Part shown: positions 25,569 through 37,367 of the stretch, one piece after another
How positions within the stretch are numbered: the stretch's first letter is position 1
How the letters are laid out: every line of letters starts with the position of its first letter
Assembly: GCA_016801845.1 (NCBI GenBank)
Contig: CM028910.1
Span: 11,748,629 to 11,812,628 of the forward strand
DNA length: 64,000 nucleotides
Origin: Polydactylus sextarius
Lineage: Eukaryota; Chordata; Actinopteri; Polynemidae
Direction of reading: 5' to 3'
Notes under the pieces: model-generated
Databases searched by the model: none
What the model saw: only the letters and a program-made list of their open reading frames with translations
Told to the model about the DNA's origin: nothing
Position numbers and translations under genes: made by a program

Positions 25569-28500
25569 CTGGGAGGGACAAAGACAAACAAGAACAGAAT
25601 CACAATCAGTAAATACTATCAGTACACACTCAATTAGAATTACTGATGCTTGATAAACAGCCAAGTTGCAAGAAATATGCTCTCCCATAGCACCCTTTCT
25701 AATCCTCAGCCACAGTTTTCATTTTAACCGGTTTTTTTAATTTGGTCATAATCAGCAGATTTATTCTTCAATTACAGCCAAAAAATGTTCTGTGAGGTCA
25801 TGTCCTTGACCTTTGACCATCAAAATCCACTCAGTTAATCTTCCAAGTGAAAACCTCAGCCAAACTTGAGAAATTCCAACCACGTGATTCTAAGACAGAC
25901 ATGCTCACGTGAAAGGGACGTATGTATATATGATGATGTAACAGCTACCTGAAAACATAATGCCTGTAACCATTGCCGTCACCACCATGGTGTTAATACA
26001 AATCAAGCGGAGGATTGGCTGTCAGCCATTTGAATGCACTCAGTACACACAGTCGACTTTGTGTTTTCTTTTCAGTGTAAGCCACTAATCAGGATATGTA
26101 AAGTCATGTACAAAATACATAATCAATTCAAAGCATATCAGTTTTCACATGTGACTGTGACCGGTTAAATATACTTTGATATACCACGGTTTTATTTTCT
26201 GTCTCTTGGATCTTTTCCAGTGGAATTATTCTGTGAGGGCAGCCAGACCAACTGAGAATAAGCCATAAACTTTACATCTTTATCTATGTAATTGCGCACA
26301 AGAGCACAAGTGTGGACTGACAAGGAAGCTCAATGTTCATTTCGTCAGTCGGCATTTTTTTCACGTCTGTTAACTCTTCTTTGAGAGCAAAGCCGCAGCA
26401 GTTGGTAAATTGAAAAAAAAGACTAGCTTGCAATTTGAGAATAGACAATGTTTATCAGACAGATTATCACTGAGTAATACTGAAACATGTGTAGATGAGT
26501 CTGTGAAACAGATCAGCAAGTTTTGCAATATGTAGTTCTGTCTTCTCAAGCTATATTTTGACTGTGTCTGTATGAAAGTAGCTGCTCAATAAATTATGAG
26601 TTCTACAACAATTACACTCCTTGTTTTTGTGTCAGAACAAAACGAAACTGTGACTTGACTTGCCTCAATGAAACTTCATCTCATTACATCCTGGAACAAT
26701 TTTTACTTTGCACCAGTACACCACCCTCTAAACTTTATCAGGCTGCCTTGGCCTTTATCTGACTCTTGTCCCTCCTCCCTTTAGCCTTACTATCTCTCTA
26801 ACTCCCGAGCTCTTAAATCAACTAAACCTTCTGCATCCAGGGCACAGGACTTCTAAATAAACAAGCGTAGTTTTGACAACTCCACTTAAACACACACACA
26901 CACACACACATTTGCCATGTAAGTGGATTAACTGTCATACAAGCAAACGAATAAACCCACTGCATCCTTTTACACAAACTGTGTCACAAATATAAGAAAT
27001 TAACAAAAGGACGCATGTATAGGTGAGTAGAAACACACAAACATACTGGCTGAAGCCTTGGAACAAAGTGGCACACTGACAGAGGTGAATTATTTAAAGG
27101 ACAGGAGTGATTTATTACCGTGCGAGGCACACTCTTAACCCTGATCAAACAGGATTAAGATTACAATACCCCCTTCCCACTGCCGGTCAAATTTAGCCAG
27201 AAGGCAAATTCAGATTGGTCTTCCCTACCTGCCACGAGAGCAGAGGTTCTGGATATTTCTACCCCACTGCATCTATTTCCAGCACAAAAGCCCACTGATT
27301 AATTAATTAAAGAAATGATCTCAAGGAAAATGCGGGACTCCTAAATAAAGTGAAACTGCATGCACTCAAGTCCCGTCCTGTAGACCAGCCACATTTATCT
27401 GAGCGGCACATGGCAGATTTCATTAGGGAGGTAAAGGAGTGACAGAGAGAGAGGAGGGGGTGGTGAAACGACTCTGCCGTCGGCGATAATCAACATAACC
27501 AGAGATCAAAAGTTCAAATTACTGCAATGGAGCACATAGAGCGTCATTCAGGGCCTGTGATCCCCCTCTGTATCAGAACACAGCGCTTTATAGCAGCCCT
27601 CCACTAGATAACGCTGCCATGGCACAACCTTCTTTTATAGGACCCCTATGTTAAAATTCCAGGACTTTGCTATGAAGGCTGTTACAATAAAAGATAACTT
27701 CATAACCACCTGACCCCCTCAGGTCATTTTGATTAGCATTTAGCTAGAACATGACATGGTAAAAATAGGAAGTGGAGTCAATCAGTCCACCATCAAAGTA
27801 AACATTCAGATTTCAAACTGTCTTCTCTCCTTAACGCAAAGCTAAGTTGGTTAGTACTAAATCTCCTGCTCTCGGCTTTACAGTGTGGCCCACTGCTGGG
27901 CAGTGTGTCTACAGTGCCAAGTCAAAGACTATTAGTACATGTGACATGGGGTAGTCACTTCATTAATTGGGCTTACCTGGTAAAGCGCACTTTACAGATG
28001 GCGCATTCATAGGGTTTCTCTCCTGTGTGCGTTCGGATGTGGCGGGGTAGCTTGCCTGCTCCTTGAATGACCTTGGAGCATATGGGGCACTTCTGGAAGG
28101 CCTTAGAGCGCATCTTCCTCTCTCCACCACTTCCTCCCCCTCCACCCCCGCTGCCTCTCTCCCCAACAACCCCTTCTCCTCCGACTCTGTCTTGGCCTGT
28201 GCTGCCCCGTGGTATCCAGAGTGGTGGCACTCCCTGTGTCACAACAGCAGAAGGTGTATCCTCATGATGCGTGCTCTTAAAATAATTCAAGTAAAATTCC
28301 ATGTCTGGGTCGTCCCCATCTCCCTGTTCCTCCCTGCTCGCTGTACCCTCCTTTTGCCTCTCGATGGAGTCCATCATCTGCTGCAGGAGGGCACTGGCTG
28401 AACCCCTCTCCCTCGCTATCGCCTCCCTACCCCCATCCTCCATTTCCGTCTCCTGCCCCAGCCTGGACTCAGGGGGGAGGTAGAAGTGCCCATTTTGTGA

Positions 28501-30272
28501 TGAAGGGTAGTAAGATGACCCCAGGCTTGCTCCATTGCCCTGTACTGCCTCCCCGTTGTCCTCCTCCTCTTCATCCTCGTCCTCTTCCTCTGGCTCCAGT
28601 GTCGTGGCCTGGGCCAATGCAAGGGCCAAGGGGGAATAGTACTCACCGGGGCCAACTGGAGCCCCATTGCTGGGGCCATTGCCATGGTTAAAGTGCGGGT
28701 GTGTAGGCAGGTCCCTGAGCTCTGGCGTGCTGCAGCTGCTGCTCCAGTGGGCCCCTCTCTGGAAGTACTCCAGGTACTCCCGGGCCCGCACCCGGTTCCC
28801 CTGCTCCTTGCCTCCTTTACCCTTTCCCTCGTCATCTTCATTTTCATCTCTTCGCTCACTGCCCGCCTGGTGAAACATGGTGGGGAACAAAGATAGTGAG
28901 TGAAGGAGAAAATTAAAGTCAGTGTAAGTTTGTGAAAGGGAAAGCGAAAAGTAAGAGACAGAGGTGCAGTAGCAAATTGTAGGGAAAAAAGTACATAAAA
29001 AAATCACATTCTGTAAAGTACATCAGCTGAGAGAAAGGCTGACTAAGAAAATATACCACTCTAAGAACTATACGCATGGGCAGATCACTATCTGGGTATC
29101 CTAGATGCACACCCAGGGGCTCAGTATGCTCGTGGGTACATCCATGTGCAACGAGAAAATAAAAACTAATTGGAAAACACATTGCTAGCTGGGGTGTGAG
29201 GCTGTTTCTAGTTTTCAAGGGTCGTTCACAGAAGTAAACATGAATGAACCCATGAAGATTTTTGACATACTCTGTCTGTGGTGGTCATGACACTGAAGCA
29301 TAGCTGTTATCATCACATGATGTAGAGCATTGTGTGTTCAGACACACCATATCACAGCTATACTTGATCGTGTTGAAGTGTAGCTGTGATATGCTGTGTC
29401 TGTAGTCTGCAAAAGAGCATGCTGTCCTTCCACACATGCTATTGGCTCAGAGTGAGTAAGTGTTGAACTAACCCCAAGGCTGTGGGCATGTGTTTGGCAT
29501 AGTGAGAGAGACTGATAAAGGCCATGATGTAAGCTTGACTATGCTGACTATGTAATGAAGGGGATGGTATGATGACCAGACACCTCATTCCCTAAATGGC
29601 TGAACCAGGAGTGCTATATTCTGAATTAGTTATTCCAGTTCCATGACACATGAGATGTACTGTATGTTTGATGGTCTGTGTTTAGCTGTAAATTCATTCA
29701 ACACTTACAGTAAGTTATTTATGGTGTCACTAAATCTCAAATCTCAAAGATTAAATTCAACGTCTAGTTCAATAATGATCTTGTACCGGCGGGGAGAGCA
29801 CTTTGGTGTCCAGCAGGTGAGTACAGACGTCCTGGACAGGTGAGATTTCCAGGAGACGTGCAGCGGCAAGGATGTCAGCCACACTGCCGTGACTGACTGT
29901 CAGTGTGGCTGTGTAGGCAAAGTCCAGCAACGCTCCCAGAGCCTCTGCTGCCACAAAGTCGATGTTGTAGATGTTCTGTTGGTCAGCAGCAGCCCCTGAA
30001 GTGAAGAGCTTGTGGAAGTATGAGCTGCAAGAAGCTAGGACGGAGCGGTGAGCCGGGAACTCTCGTTCCTGAGTAACCAGGAGCACGTCACAGAGCAGGC
30101 CGCTGAGCCGCTGCTTGTTCAGGCTGCCCAGGATGTCTGCGCTGTGCTCGGGGAAAGGGATCCCGACGGGGCCTTCTTCTGCTTCTCCTGCCCCTCCTCT
30201 CCCTCCTCCTCCCCCACTACTTAATGTCCCCCTGAGCCGCCTTCCGCCCCTCCCACCGGCTCCTGACGACAT
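25133..30272 (-). CDS. zbtb7a: BTB/POZ zinc-finger transcription factor LRF/Pokemon (gene span, three coding exons)
   Basis: A nuclear repressor that binds GC-rich DNA, recruits corepressors through its BTB domain and steers lymphoid and erythroid fate; in mammals it represses fetal globin genes. The three exons join in frame to 603 residues (human about 584). Residues 1-33 are a Gly/Arg-rich leader; the BTB domain spans about 34-155 (GIPFPEHSADIL, CDVLL, HRSVLASCSSYFHKLF, FAYTATLTVS). A spacer follows with REYLEYFQ (conserved in ZBTB7A), an acidic run and LLQQMMDS. Four Krueppel-type fingers have ligands C422/C425/H438/H442, C450/C453/H466/H470, C478/C481/H494/H498 and C506/C509/H522/C528 (the last is C2HC), then the RRGRKPRVR basic patch. 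The fingers match ZBTB7A far better than ZBTB7B or 7C. The start is the first ATG of its exon, with A at -3. Confidence 0.95.
25569..27976 (-). other. zbtb7a intron inside zinc finger 2
   Basis: A 2.4-kb phase-2 intron. It contains a (CA)n tract at 26891-26910 and otherwise unremarkable AT-rich sequence. As I recall, the human gene has an intron at the same point, after CKVRFT. Confidence 0.75.
26891..26910. repeat. (CA)10 microsatellite in a zbtb7a intron
   Basis: Ten CA units, uninterrupted. Confidence 0.9.
27977..28866 (-). CDS. zbtb7a: zbtb7a coding exon 2 (spacer, zinc finger 1 and the start of finger 2)
   Basis: The acceptor is gtttcaccag and the donor gtaagccc. The 890 bases start in phase 0 and end in phase 2 inside the Arg codon after CKVRFT. 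The exon encodes the AGSERRDENEDDEG start, the RAREYLEYFQ block, an acidic run of Glu and Asp, a Gly/Ser run, and KAFQKCPICSKVIQGAGKL. The plus-strand and other-frame open frames here are shadows of its GC-rich, proline/acidic composition. Confidence 0.95.
28867..29786 (-). other. zbtb7a intron between the BTB and spacer exons
   Basis: A 920-base phase-0 intron. It contains the strong inverted repeat at 29339-29402. No other exon is visible. Confidence 0.8.
29339..29402. repeat. Inverted repeat / hairpin in a zbtb7a intron
   Basis: Arms of 25 bases (29339-29363 and 29378-29402) pair at 23 of 25 positions around a 14-base loop. The left arm begins CAGACACACCATATCACAGC. The size is like a precursor-microRNA stem, but it could also be a remnant of a small inverted-repeat element. 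I do not recognise a known microRNA. Confidence 0.7.
29787..30272 (-). CDS. zbtb7a: zbtb7a coding exon 1 (BTB domain, residues 1-162)
   Basis: The ATG is at 30272 and the exon ends in phase 0 at CCG (29787), before the donor gtacaag. The exon starts at 30350 after the acceptor ccaactcag, leaving 78 bases of open but ATG-free 5' UTR in frame. Reading on into the intron adds only five codons before a stop, so an unspliced message would give a BTB-only protein. Confidence 0.93.
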
Positions 30273-31654
30273 CTTCCACCAGCCTGCCGCCGAGCCGCCT
30301 AGCACAGCCCCCACCCGTGTATCCGTCCTGCCGTCTGTCCGTCTGCCTGTCTGAGTTGGATAAAGAGATGGGATGGAGGAGAGAGATAAAGAGGAACATA
30401 AAACATGAGTTCCTGACATTCTTTATGTCGATATAGAAAGAGAGAGGAATATTGATTCATTAATTCACCACAGTAAGAAACATACACCAAAAGCTTCAGA
30501 ACACAACCCGGCATACATATAACCAAAAGTACCAAACTACCAAAAGTAGTTTATAGTTGAAAATTAAAATATTGAGAGCAAGAGCTTAATGCAGAGTTCA
30601 TAGACAAAAATAAGCATATACAAGCTCCAAGATCGATAGGAAAAATCTGCAAAGTTAGGTTATCAGCTATAAAACATATGGCAATTACCATGTTCGTGTG
30701 GAACATTTCAAAGCAAGATGATGCTGAATTTACTTAATATGTCACAAAATCATGGCATCTGGAAAACTCAGACAACCTGCAACAACAATGAGAGACAATG
30801 ACAAACAATTATAACAAGTAAAAGGTCTGAAAGCTAACTTTGTAGGAGTTACTTAAAATGGTGACAGTTTAATAACAAATCTAAATTTTCTAGTCTCTAA
30901 ATAAAATCTAATATGATTGACTCACAAACAAATCACATTTATTTCTTAATATCTTGACAACATATTGATTTTTCAAACCAACATTTTGACAGTTTTATAC
31001 CCAGGCTAAACCCTCACCACAGCGTGTTTCTTACACCTAAAAAGTGGCCTGAGTGCCTAATCTAACTAAACTCCACAGTGAATGCTTTGCATTTGTCACA
31101 TATGTTGATGGCTCAGTAAATCTGTTTTGTAAGCAGTGGCTCAAATAAGGAGCCAAAAACATATAGCAGCCAAAACTGCCAAGTGAACATTTCACTCCTT
31201 ATCTCTGGACTCAAAATCACAGAGACAGAGTTCTAAATAAAGTACAACCATGCATCATATTACATCTTCTTGCAATTGATTTTATAGTAAATCTACTAGC
31301 ATAACAGGTGCATTTACAGATTTACTACAAATCATACAACAGCACAAGTATGACAATGTGTAACAATTTATTTGTTGATGGCAAGGAATAAAGACTGGCA
31401 TTTGCCTGCAAAAAACACCATGAGTGGATGAATAAGTGAAGGAAGAAGTGAAGATGTTTATGTACTATACATGTGTGTGCAGGTGGCTTGGTGCCTGTTG
31501 TCTTGGGTACATGACTACATCTACGGGTGTGTAAGCATACCCTTGTGTAAAAAAAACCAAGTAAGAGGTTGTGGAGGACAGCTAGGCAGAGGGCAGTGGG
31601 GATCAGAGTGCATGCTGGGAACTGGGCTGTGCAGCTTGTGCACTCTGTGTCAGT

Positions 31655-31656
31655 TG

Positions 31657-31701
<45 letters not shown>

Positions 31702-31714
31702 AAGGGGGGGGGGG
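31655..31714. repeat. (GA)n tract followed by a G-run
   Basis: About 20 GA units, AAAGAGAAAA, then eleven G. All-purine over nearly 60 bases. Confidence 0.9.
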
Positions 31715-33083
31715 CTACCAGAACAGACCCTGTGGAAAAACTCCACGGGAGGAGGAAGAGGACACGCAACAAGCGACGAGGGAGCAGTATTAAAAAGGGA
31801 GGTTGTCAATCCGGTCTGAGCTGGTTACCCCACCCTGTACTGTGTGCCAAGTTTCAGGAAAGGCTGTCCCCTCGCTCACGTGTGGGGGGAGATTAAAATG
31901 ATCGACTGAAGCCTGCGCAGTTAGAGGGGGGTGGGGGGTTTCGGCAGAACAAGCCACCCTCGATTTCTCCATTAACACACTCACACACAAGCAAACACTG
32001 TAGCATGGCAGAGGCATCAATAACACACGGAAAACACATGCGCGTAAATATACATATAGGATATCCACTACTTCCCTCTATCCTCCCCCCTTTCTCCATC
32101 TGCCAGGGAGACACAGTAGGGGGTGAGGTTAAGGGGAGGATAGGATGCATTGAGCGTGTTACTCTAAAAACTCTGCTTAAATGCTTTACTCTAGTAAAGC
32201 ATTCAAATGACATTCCTTCAGACCAGCCCTCTTGCTATGTTTGTGCACAACACCCCACTACCAAACCTGCTTAACCTGGCTGCCTCTCCTCTTTTACATC
32301 AGCTCACCTGTATTCACCTCTCCTTTCTCTGTTCTGTTATGCTATGTTCTTTCCTGTAAAAAACAACGCCTATTCGTCTCCACACCTTGAGATCTGGCAA
32401 AATGTTAGTGTCAGACAGGTAAAGGCTTTAACAACATGTCTGCCGCGAGAGAGAACAGATGTTTGCTCCAACTTTTTGTGATCTTCTTAAAGGGTTGATA
32501 ATTGTCTTCATCTTAGCAATGAAAACAGATCATTCAAATAAAAGTTTGTACATTCAAATAATATTTTAGAGCACTGTACTGTGTGGTAAAAAAAAACGGC
32601 TACAGTGTTTCTTGCTTGTTACTGTAAGCTTCCTGATAGGCAACTGACCACAAAGTCACTGCAAATATTGCTTATGTCTTTCACAAAGCTCTGATGAAAA
32701 CGGACTGTCGGACGTGGCGCGAGCAAATTTTATTATACAACCCCTCATCTGAATATGCTGAGGGAGGGGAGGGCAAAGACAAGGAGATATGGCCCAGGAG
32801 GGACAGACAGAGACGGAGAGAGAGCAGAGTGTGGCGGAGATGGAAGAAAGAGCGAGAGAAAGGGCAACCACATGGCTACCGGTCATGTCCTTCACAGGTG
32901 GAAATAGATCTCTGTGAGCCCATCCAGACCCGCGCCAACCTGCTTTTCTCTAACACAGAAACACAGCACCTGCACTACACCGGGCATTGCTGCAAGCTTG
33001 TGTAGCACATTATCCCGGGACATACACAGCTGACCCTGGGTCACGGCTTTGTGGGGTAAAGACGTTGAGCTGAGAAGAGATAA

Positions 33084-33148
33084 AACACACACACACAAAT
33101 GCGTTCACACACACACACACACACACAAATGCGCTCACACGCACACAA
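33084..33148. repeat. (CA)n with a duplicated AAATGCGYTCAC spacer
   Basis: Three CA blocks separated by two near-identical AAATGCGTTCACAC and AAATGCGCTCACAC spacers, suggesting a local tandem duplication. Confidence 0.85.
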
Positions 33149-36100
33149 ACTAAACTGAGTGCCAACAAAGCATGGAGGGACTACTCTGCATGCAGGAGCC
33201 ACCTGTCCCCGAATAACCCGCAAAGAGTACTAAGAAAGAGGAAACACAGTGCAACAAACCTGATCCTGACACCTCCTCATGGCTTGAAACATTCCTTATC
33301 ACTAATTCATGCCTGTGGGTGACAAGGCCCGCAGCCCAGCACAAAGCAGCGCAGCAGCTGTCCGTGTCCCTGGCACTCCACTTCCAGGGAAGGGCCTTCT
33401 CTCAATGCCCGGTCCGTGAGCTCCCAGTCCTGCTTTGCAAGTCAAACAACTACTTTAACACAGGACCCACCCATCCCCATCCCCGCCCTCATCACCTCCA
33501 TTTCATCCACAACGTTCCTTTTACCCCTTCCCACACACCTACACACAACAAGGACACGTATCAAAAGTAAACTTGCGGGAGAAACAATCAACAGCGGTCT
33601 TCTGTTTAGCTGTTTCTGCAGTTGAGCGTGCTGCGTGTGTTCTTAATATCTATGCCAAGACAGTCACACCCAATTTGCTTGTCATTCAGAGACAAGCACA
33701 TTGACATCAGACTGTGGTTGCAGTTAGTAAAAGTAGTTTTATTGTGTCTGATATGCATCCTCTATGGAGAACTAGGACTGCAGAATTTCCACTCTGAAAG
33801 TATCTCTGTCTTCAGCTAACACATACCAGTCATTCCTAAATACAAAGGAACAAACTGTGAAACCTGTGCAACTTCAGATGTTTCCTAGATAGACAAGAAA
33901 ATACATAGCTTACTGGCAATTTTTAGGAGTTGTACACAACCATATTTTTTTTTTTTTACCAGACTCGAGTAAAGAGCACTACTATCAGACTATCTAAAAA
34001 AGTAAAAACAGTTATTCCAATGGGCACTGCACTGACAATTTCCACTGTAGAGAGCCTTTTGGTTCAACTCCACTGAATTTTAAAGCATTCCAAACTTTCA
34101 GTTACTCGTTATTTAAACTTTGGCATGCAAAACGTGATTGGCTCATAAACATAATGCACAATTCAAAACTACTGAGCAACCCAACTTTAAGAGCGAGCAA
34201 TCAGAGCAAACATAACTGAATCATTGATCCCTTGAACCATAAATGTTAATGGAGCACAGATGGGCCACCTTTTAGTACTGAAATACAGAGCAGTTGTTAA
34301 TTTTATAACAAACACCTTGTGAAGTGTTATTAGCTTATTCCTTTTACAAGAGAACAATTATATCAGGTTTCTTCCTATTTTACTCAGGTGAACACTTTAT
34401 ACATTCAGTAGCACACACAGTTCAGCCACCACAAGTTGAATAAATATTTAAGTCCAAAAGAAAACACAGGAGTATAACTAGAACTGAAAACAACTAAAAA
34501 TCTAGATAAGACAGCAAATTGAAGATGCGTTCTCATCTTGCTATTCCCTGATCTCCTCTTTATCACTTCTTTTTCCTATCCTGTCCTCATTTCACTGACT
34601 CAACTTGTCTCTATGAGAACAAGGCTGCTGCAAAAGAATCACTTAACTTAGATCAACAAAGTTCAAGGTTGGGCTGAGAGGATATTGCAAGATAATCAGA
34701 ATGGGGGGGGTGGCAGTTCCTAGGAAAAGTGGATTTTGAACAAGTGCCACAGCAGAGTGACTCAATACTGCCAGTAGTGAAAGGAAATCTGATTGGTCAT
34801 ATTGGGAGAGAAACAGGAAGTGGCCAAGTGTCTGATAAAACTGAAGTTGAGGGTTGGTCTAGGCAACAGTCTCTGGCAGCCTTCACTAGAAACTAACCAG
34901 GAAGTGCTGCCAAAACACAGACACAAAGCCAGTGAAAAGGTAGTGGGCGAGGCAGGGCGTTAAACTCACAAGCTCACTCATAACTCCTGAGCGCATGGTG
35001 GCCAAGGAATCCGGCTCAGATGTCAATGATAAACTCAAGAGATCTCATTCAGTTACCTGGTGTAACCCGCTTCAGTGTGAGGAAAGGTGACCGCCCATAA
35101 GTTGGGCAAAGTTTAATGTGAGTAAGCTAGCAAGGGGGTTTTATGACGCCCTCATAAAGGCTTTTGTGAGTTTTGTTGCTGCCAAATAGCAAAGGAATCA
35201 TACAAGTTAAATGTGTAGTTATTGCTAAATACTCATTTCTAAATTTATCTGTATTTTGTTTTCTTGCTTGTTTGTATCCGTAAGAGCCACTGTATAGCTA
35301 CAGGCTAGTAACTATAAAGACTGCCCACAAAAACAAAAAACAACATTGTAATTCAATCCAGTGTGACAGCTGTGAATTACTACTTCTGTGAAACTTACAT
35401 TTTTTGTGACAGAAAGGCAAAAAGATGGTGACTAAATTCTGAGGTCACTTTTGAGTCTTTAATTCATGGTGTTGTATTAAACTGTATGAGGAAAACAAAG
35501 TGTCCTGAGTATAATAATATGGTAGAGTTTGACTTCACTCCCCTGAAATGTACAGCATCAAATACTAGCTTTATGGTATTTTTCCTTTTTCGTGGGCACC
35601 CCATGTACAGAAACATGCGGTGATATTATTAAGTGAATGAATTCATTCATTTCATGACAGTTTTTCAGTAATAAAATCTGATTAAATCAACATCAGCTTT
35701 AAAACTATAAATCTACATATTTTGTGTTTTTTGAATATTTCACTATGATGTCATGAGTTTTGTAATACGTTTCGGGACAGTAGCCTCTCTCAAGCTGCAG
35801 TGTAATAAAACCACATCCACAGCCTGAGTTCCTTTTAGCTTGAGTAACATGCTCTGACACTGCCATGCTGCCAACCAGGAAGTGTAACAAAACCTATCAA
35901 ATGGCTTCAGAAACGGCACTACACCCCAATGCAGCGGCGTCCAGCAGAACCCAAGCTGGCCAGTTGGTCAGTCCGCAGGCCCAACGTGCCCTGGCTGCGC
36001 CACTCTGTGCATGCGCAGCCCAACAGGGAAAGCAGACTTCCTGTGAGTCTGTGGCAGGCATGTAACAGAACCCGCTCTGTTATCAGATGACCAGCTCTCT

Positions 36101-37276
36101 GCCTGCTCGCTCTCTCTGTCCCTACTGTCTGACCCTCTCTCTCTTCCTCTCATCTGTCGCTCTCATCTCATCATTGCTCCATCTCTGTCTCAGACACCGC
36201 ACTGCACTGTACCCACCACCACACCACCCACTTCCCCTTTCCACTGCTGAGGAGGCAACGCAGCACAGACCCACCCACCCTCCTGCGTCTCGCCATCCTT
36301 TAATGCAACATACCCATCTTCTCTTCTGTTTAATCCCAAACCATTTCACTAAATCAGCATGCAGACAGTGTCATATTAGTCACATATCCTGCTCCAGATC
36401 AGTTGGCCTCTCTGCTTGATTAAAAGGAGCTACTACTTTCTGTAGTACAGCCCATACTGTCACTATAACAATCCCTAAACTAATTCATGTTTTTACAGTA
36501 TATTTAAAAACGCTGTCAGTTATATAATATCATCTCACTCAAAAAGTGTGAAAATTCAAGTTTAGTTTCCCTCCCACCCTGAAAAACATCCCAGTGTCTC
36601 ACTCTCCCACTCTAATTTGATCAGGTTGTGTTGGCCTCTCCCTAATAAATGTCCCAGAAGAGAACAGAAGAAGCCCCTTTACTCCCCCTAGACTTCAGCA
36701 CAACAACAGAAAAACAACAGAGAGGGGTCTGTCTGTCTGCCTAGTCAGGCTGGAAGCTGTGGTATACTGAGCAGCTGACCAGGGGAACCAAACATTAGGG
36801 GGAAGTGAAGCTGCATTCACCAAGGAAGAGGCTGATTAAAGTATTTAAAATACAGATAAATATGATAAATGTACAAAAACATAAAGAGAGGGAAGTGCAG
36901 CGCAGAAATGATGCTGATGTCTGGTATGAAGTACATAAAACTCATGTTTTGATTCCACCATATAGACCACAATACACCATTTCACCACATCAAAAAAGAA
37001 AACTTAACAAACATAATGGCTCTAACATGTAGTATATTGTATGCAGCCAAGATTTCACTCTAAAATAAAGCCTCAAACTGCCACGGCGACATCACGCAAC
37101 CTGTCTTCTCAGTCTGTCTGAACCTGCTAGTTTCAGGTCATAGTGGTGTAGGCACAAACATACAGGAATATCAAACTGTATTCAGCCTCACCGCCAAATT
37201 GATGGGTGGTGTCTTGGACCTGCCCACAGCCACTGAAGTCCCCTGCAATTCCCCTGAAGTCTATTGTTGGTAACAG

Positions 37277-37315
37277 GCGCACACGCATGCATGCATGCGT
37301 GCACACAAGCGTGCG

Positions 37316-37365
<50 letters not shown>

Positions 37366-37367
37366 TA
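37277..37367. repeat. Alternating purine-pyrimidine tract with (CA)n
   Basis: An 18-base perfect palindrome ACGCATGCATGCATGCGT (37283-37300) leads into GCGTGCGCTCAC and about 20 CA units. Alternation is nearly unbroken, so this is a strong candidate for left-handed (Z) DNA. Confidence 0.9.

Noticed and set aside
28301..28896. Several antisense and other-frame open frames opposite the zbtb7a spacer exon
   Set aside because: They are shadows of GC-rich, low-complexity coding sequence, with Pro- and Ser-rich nonsense products.
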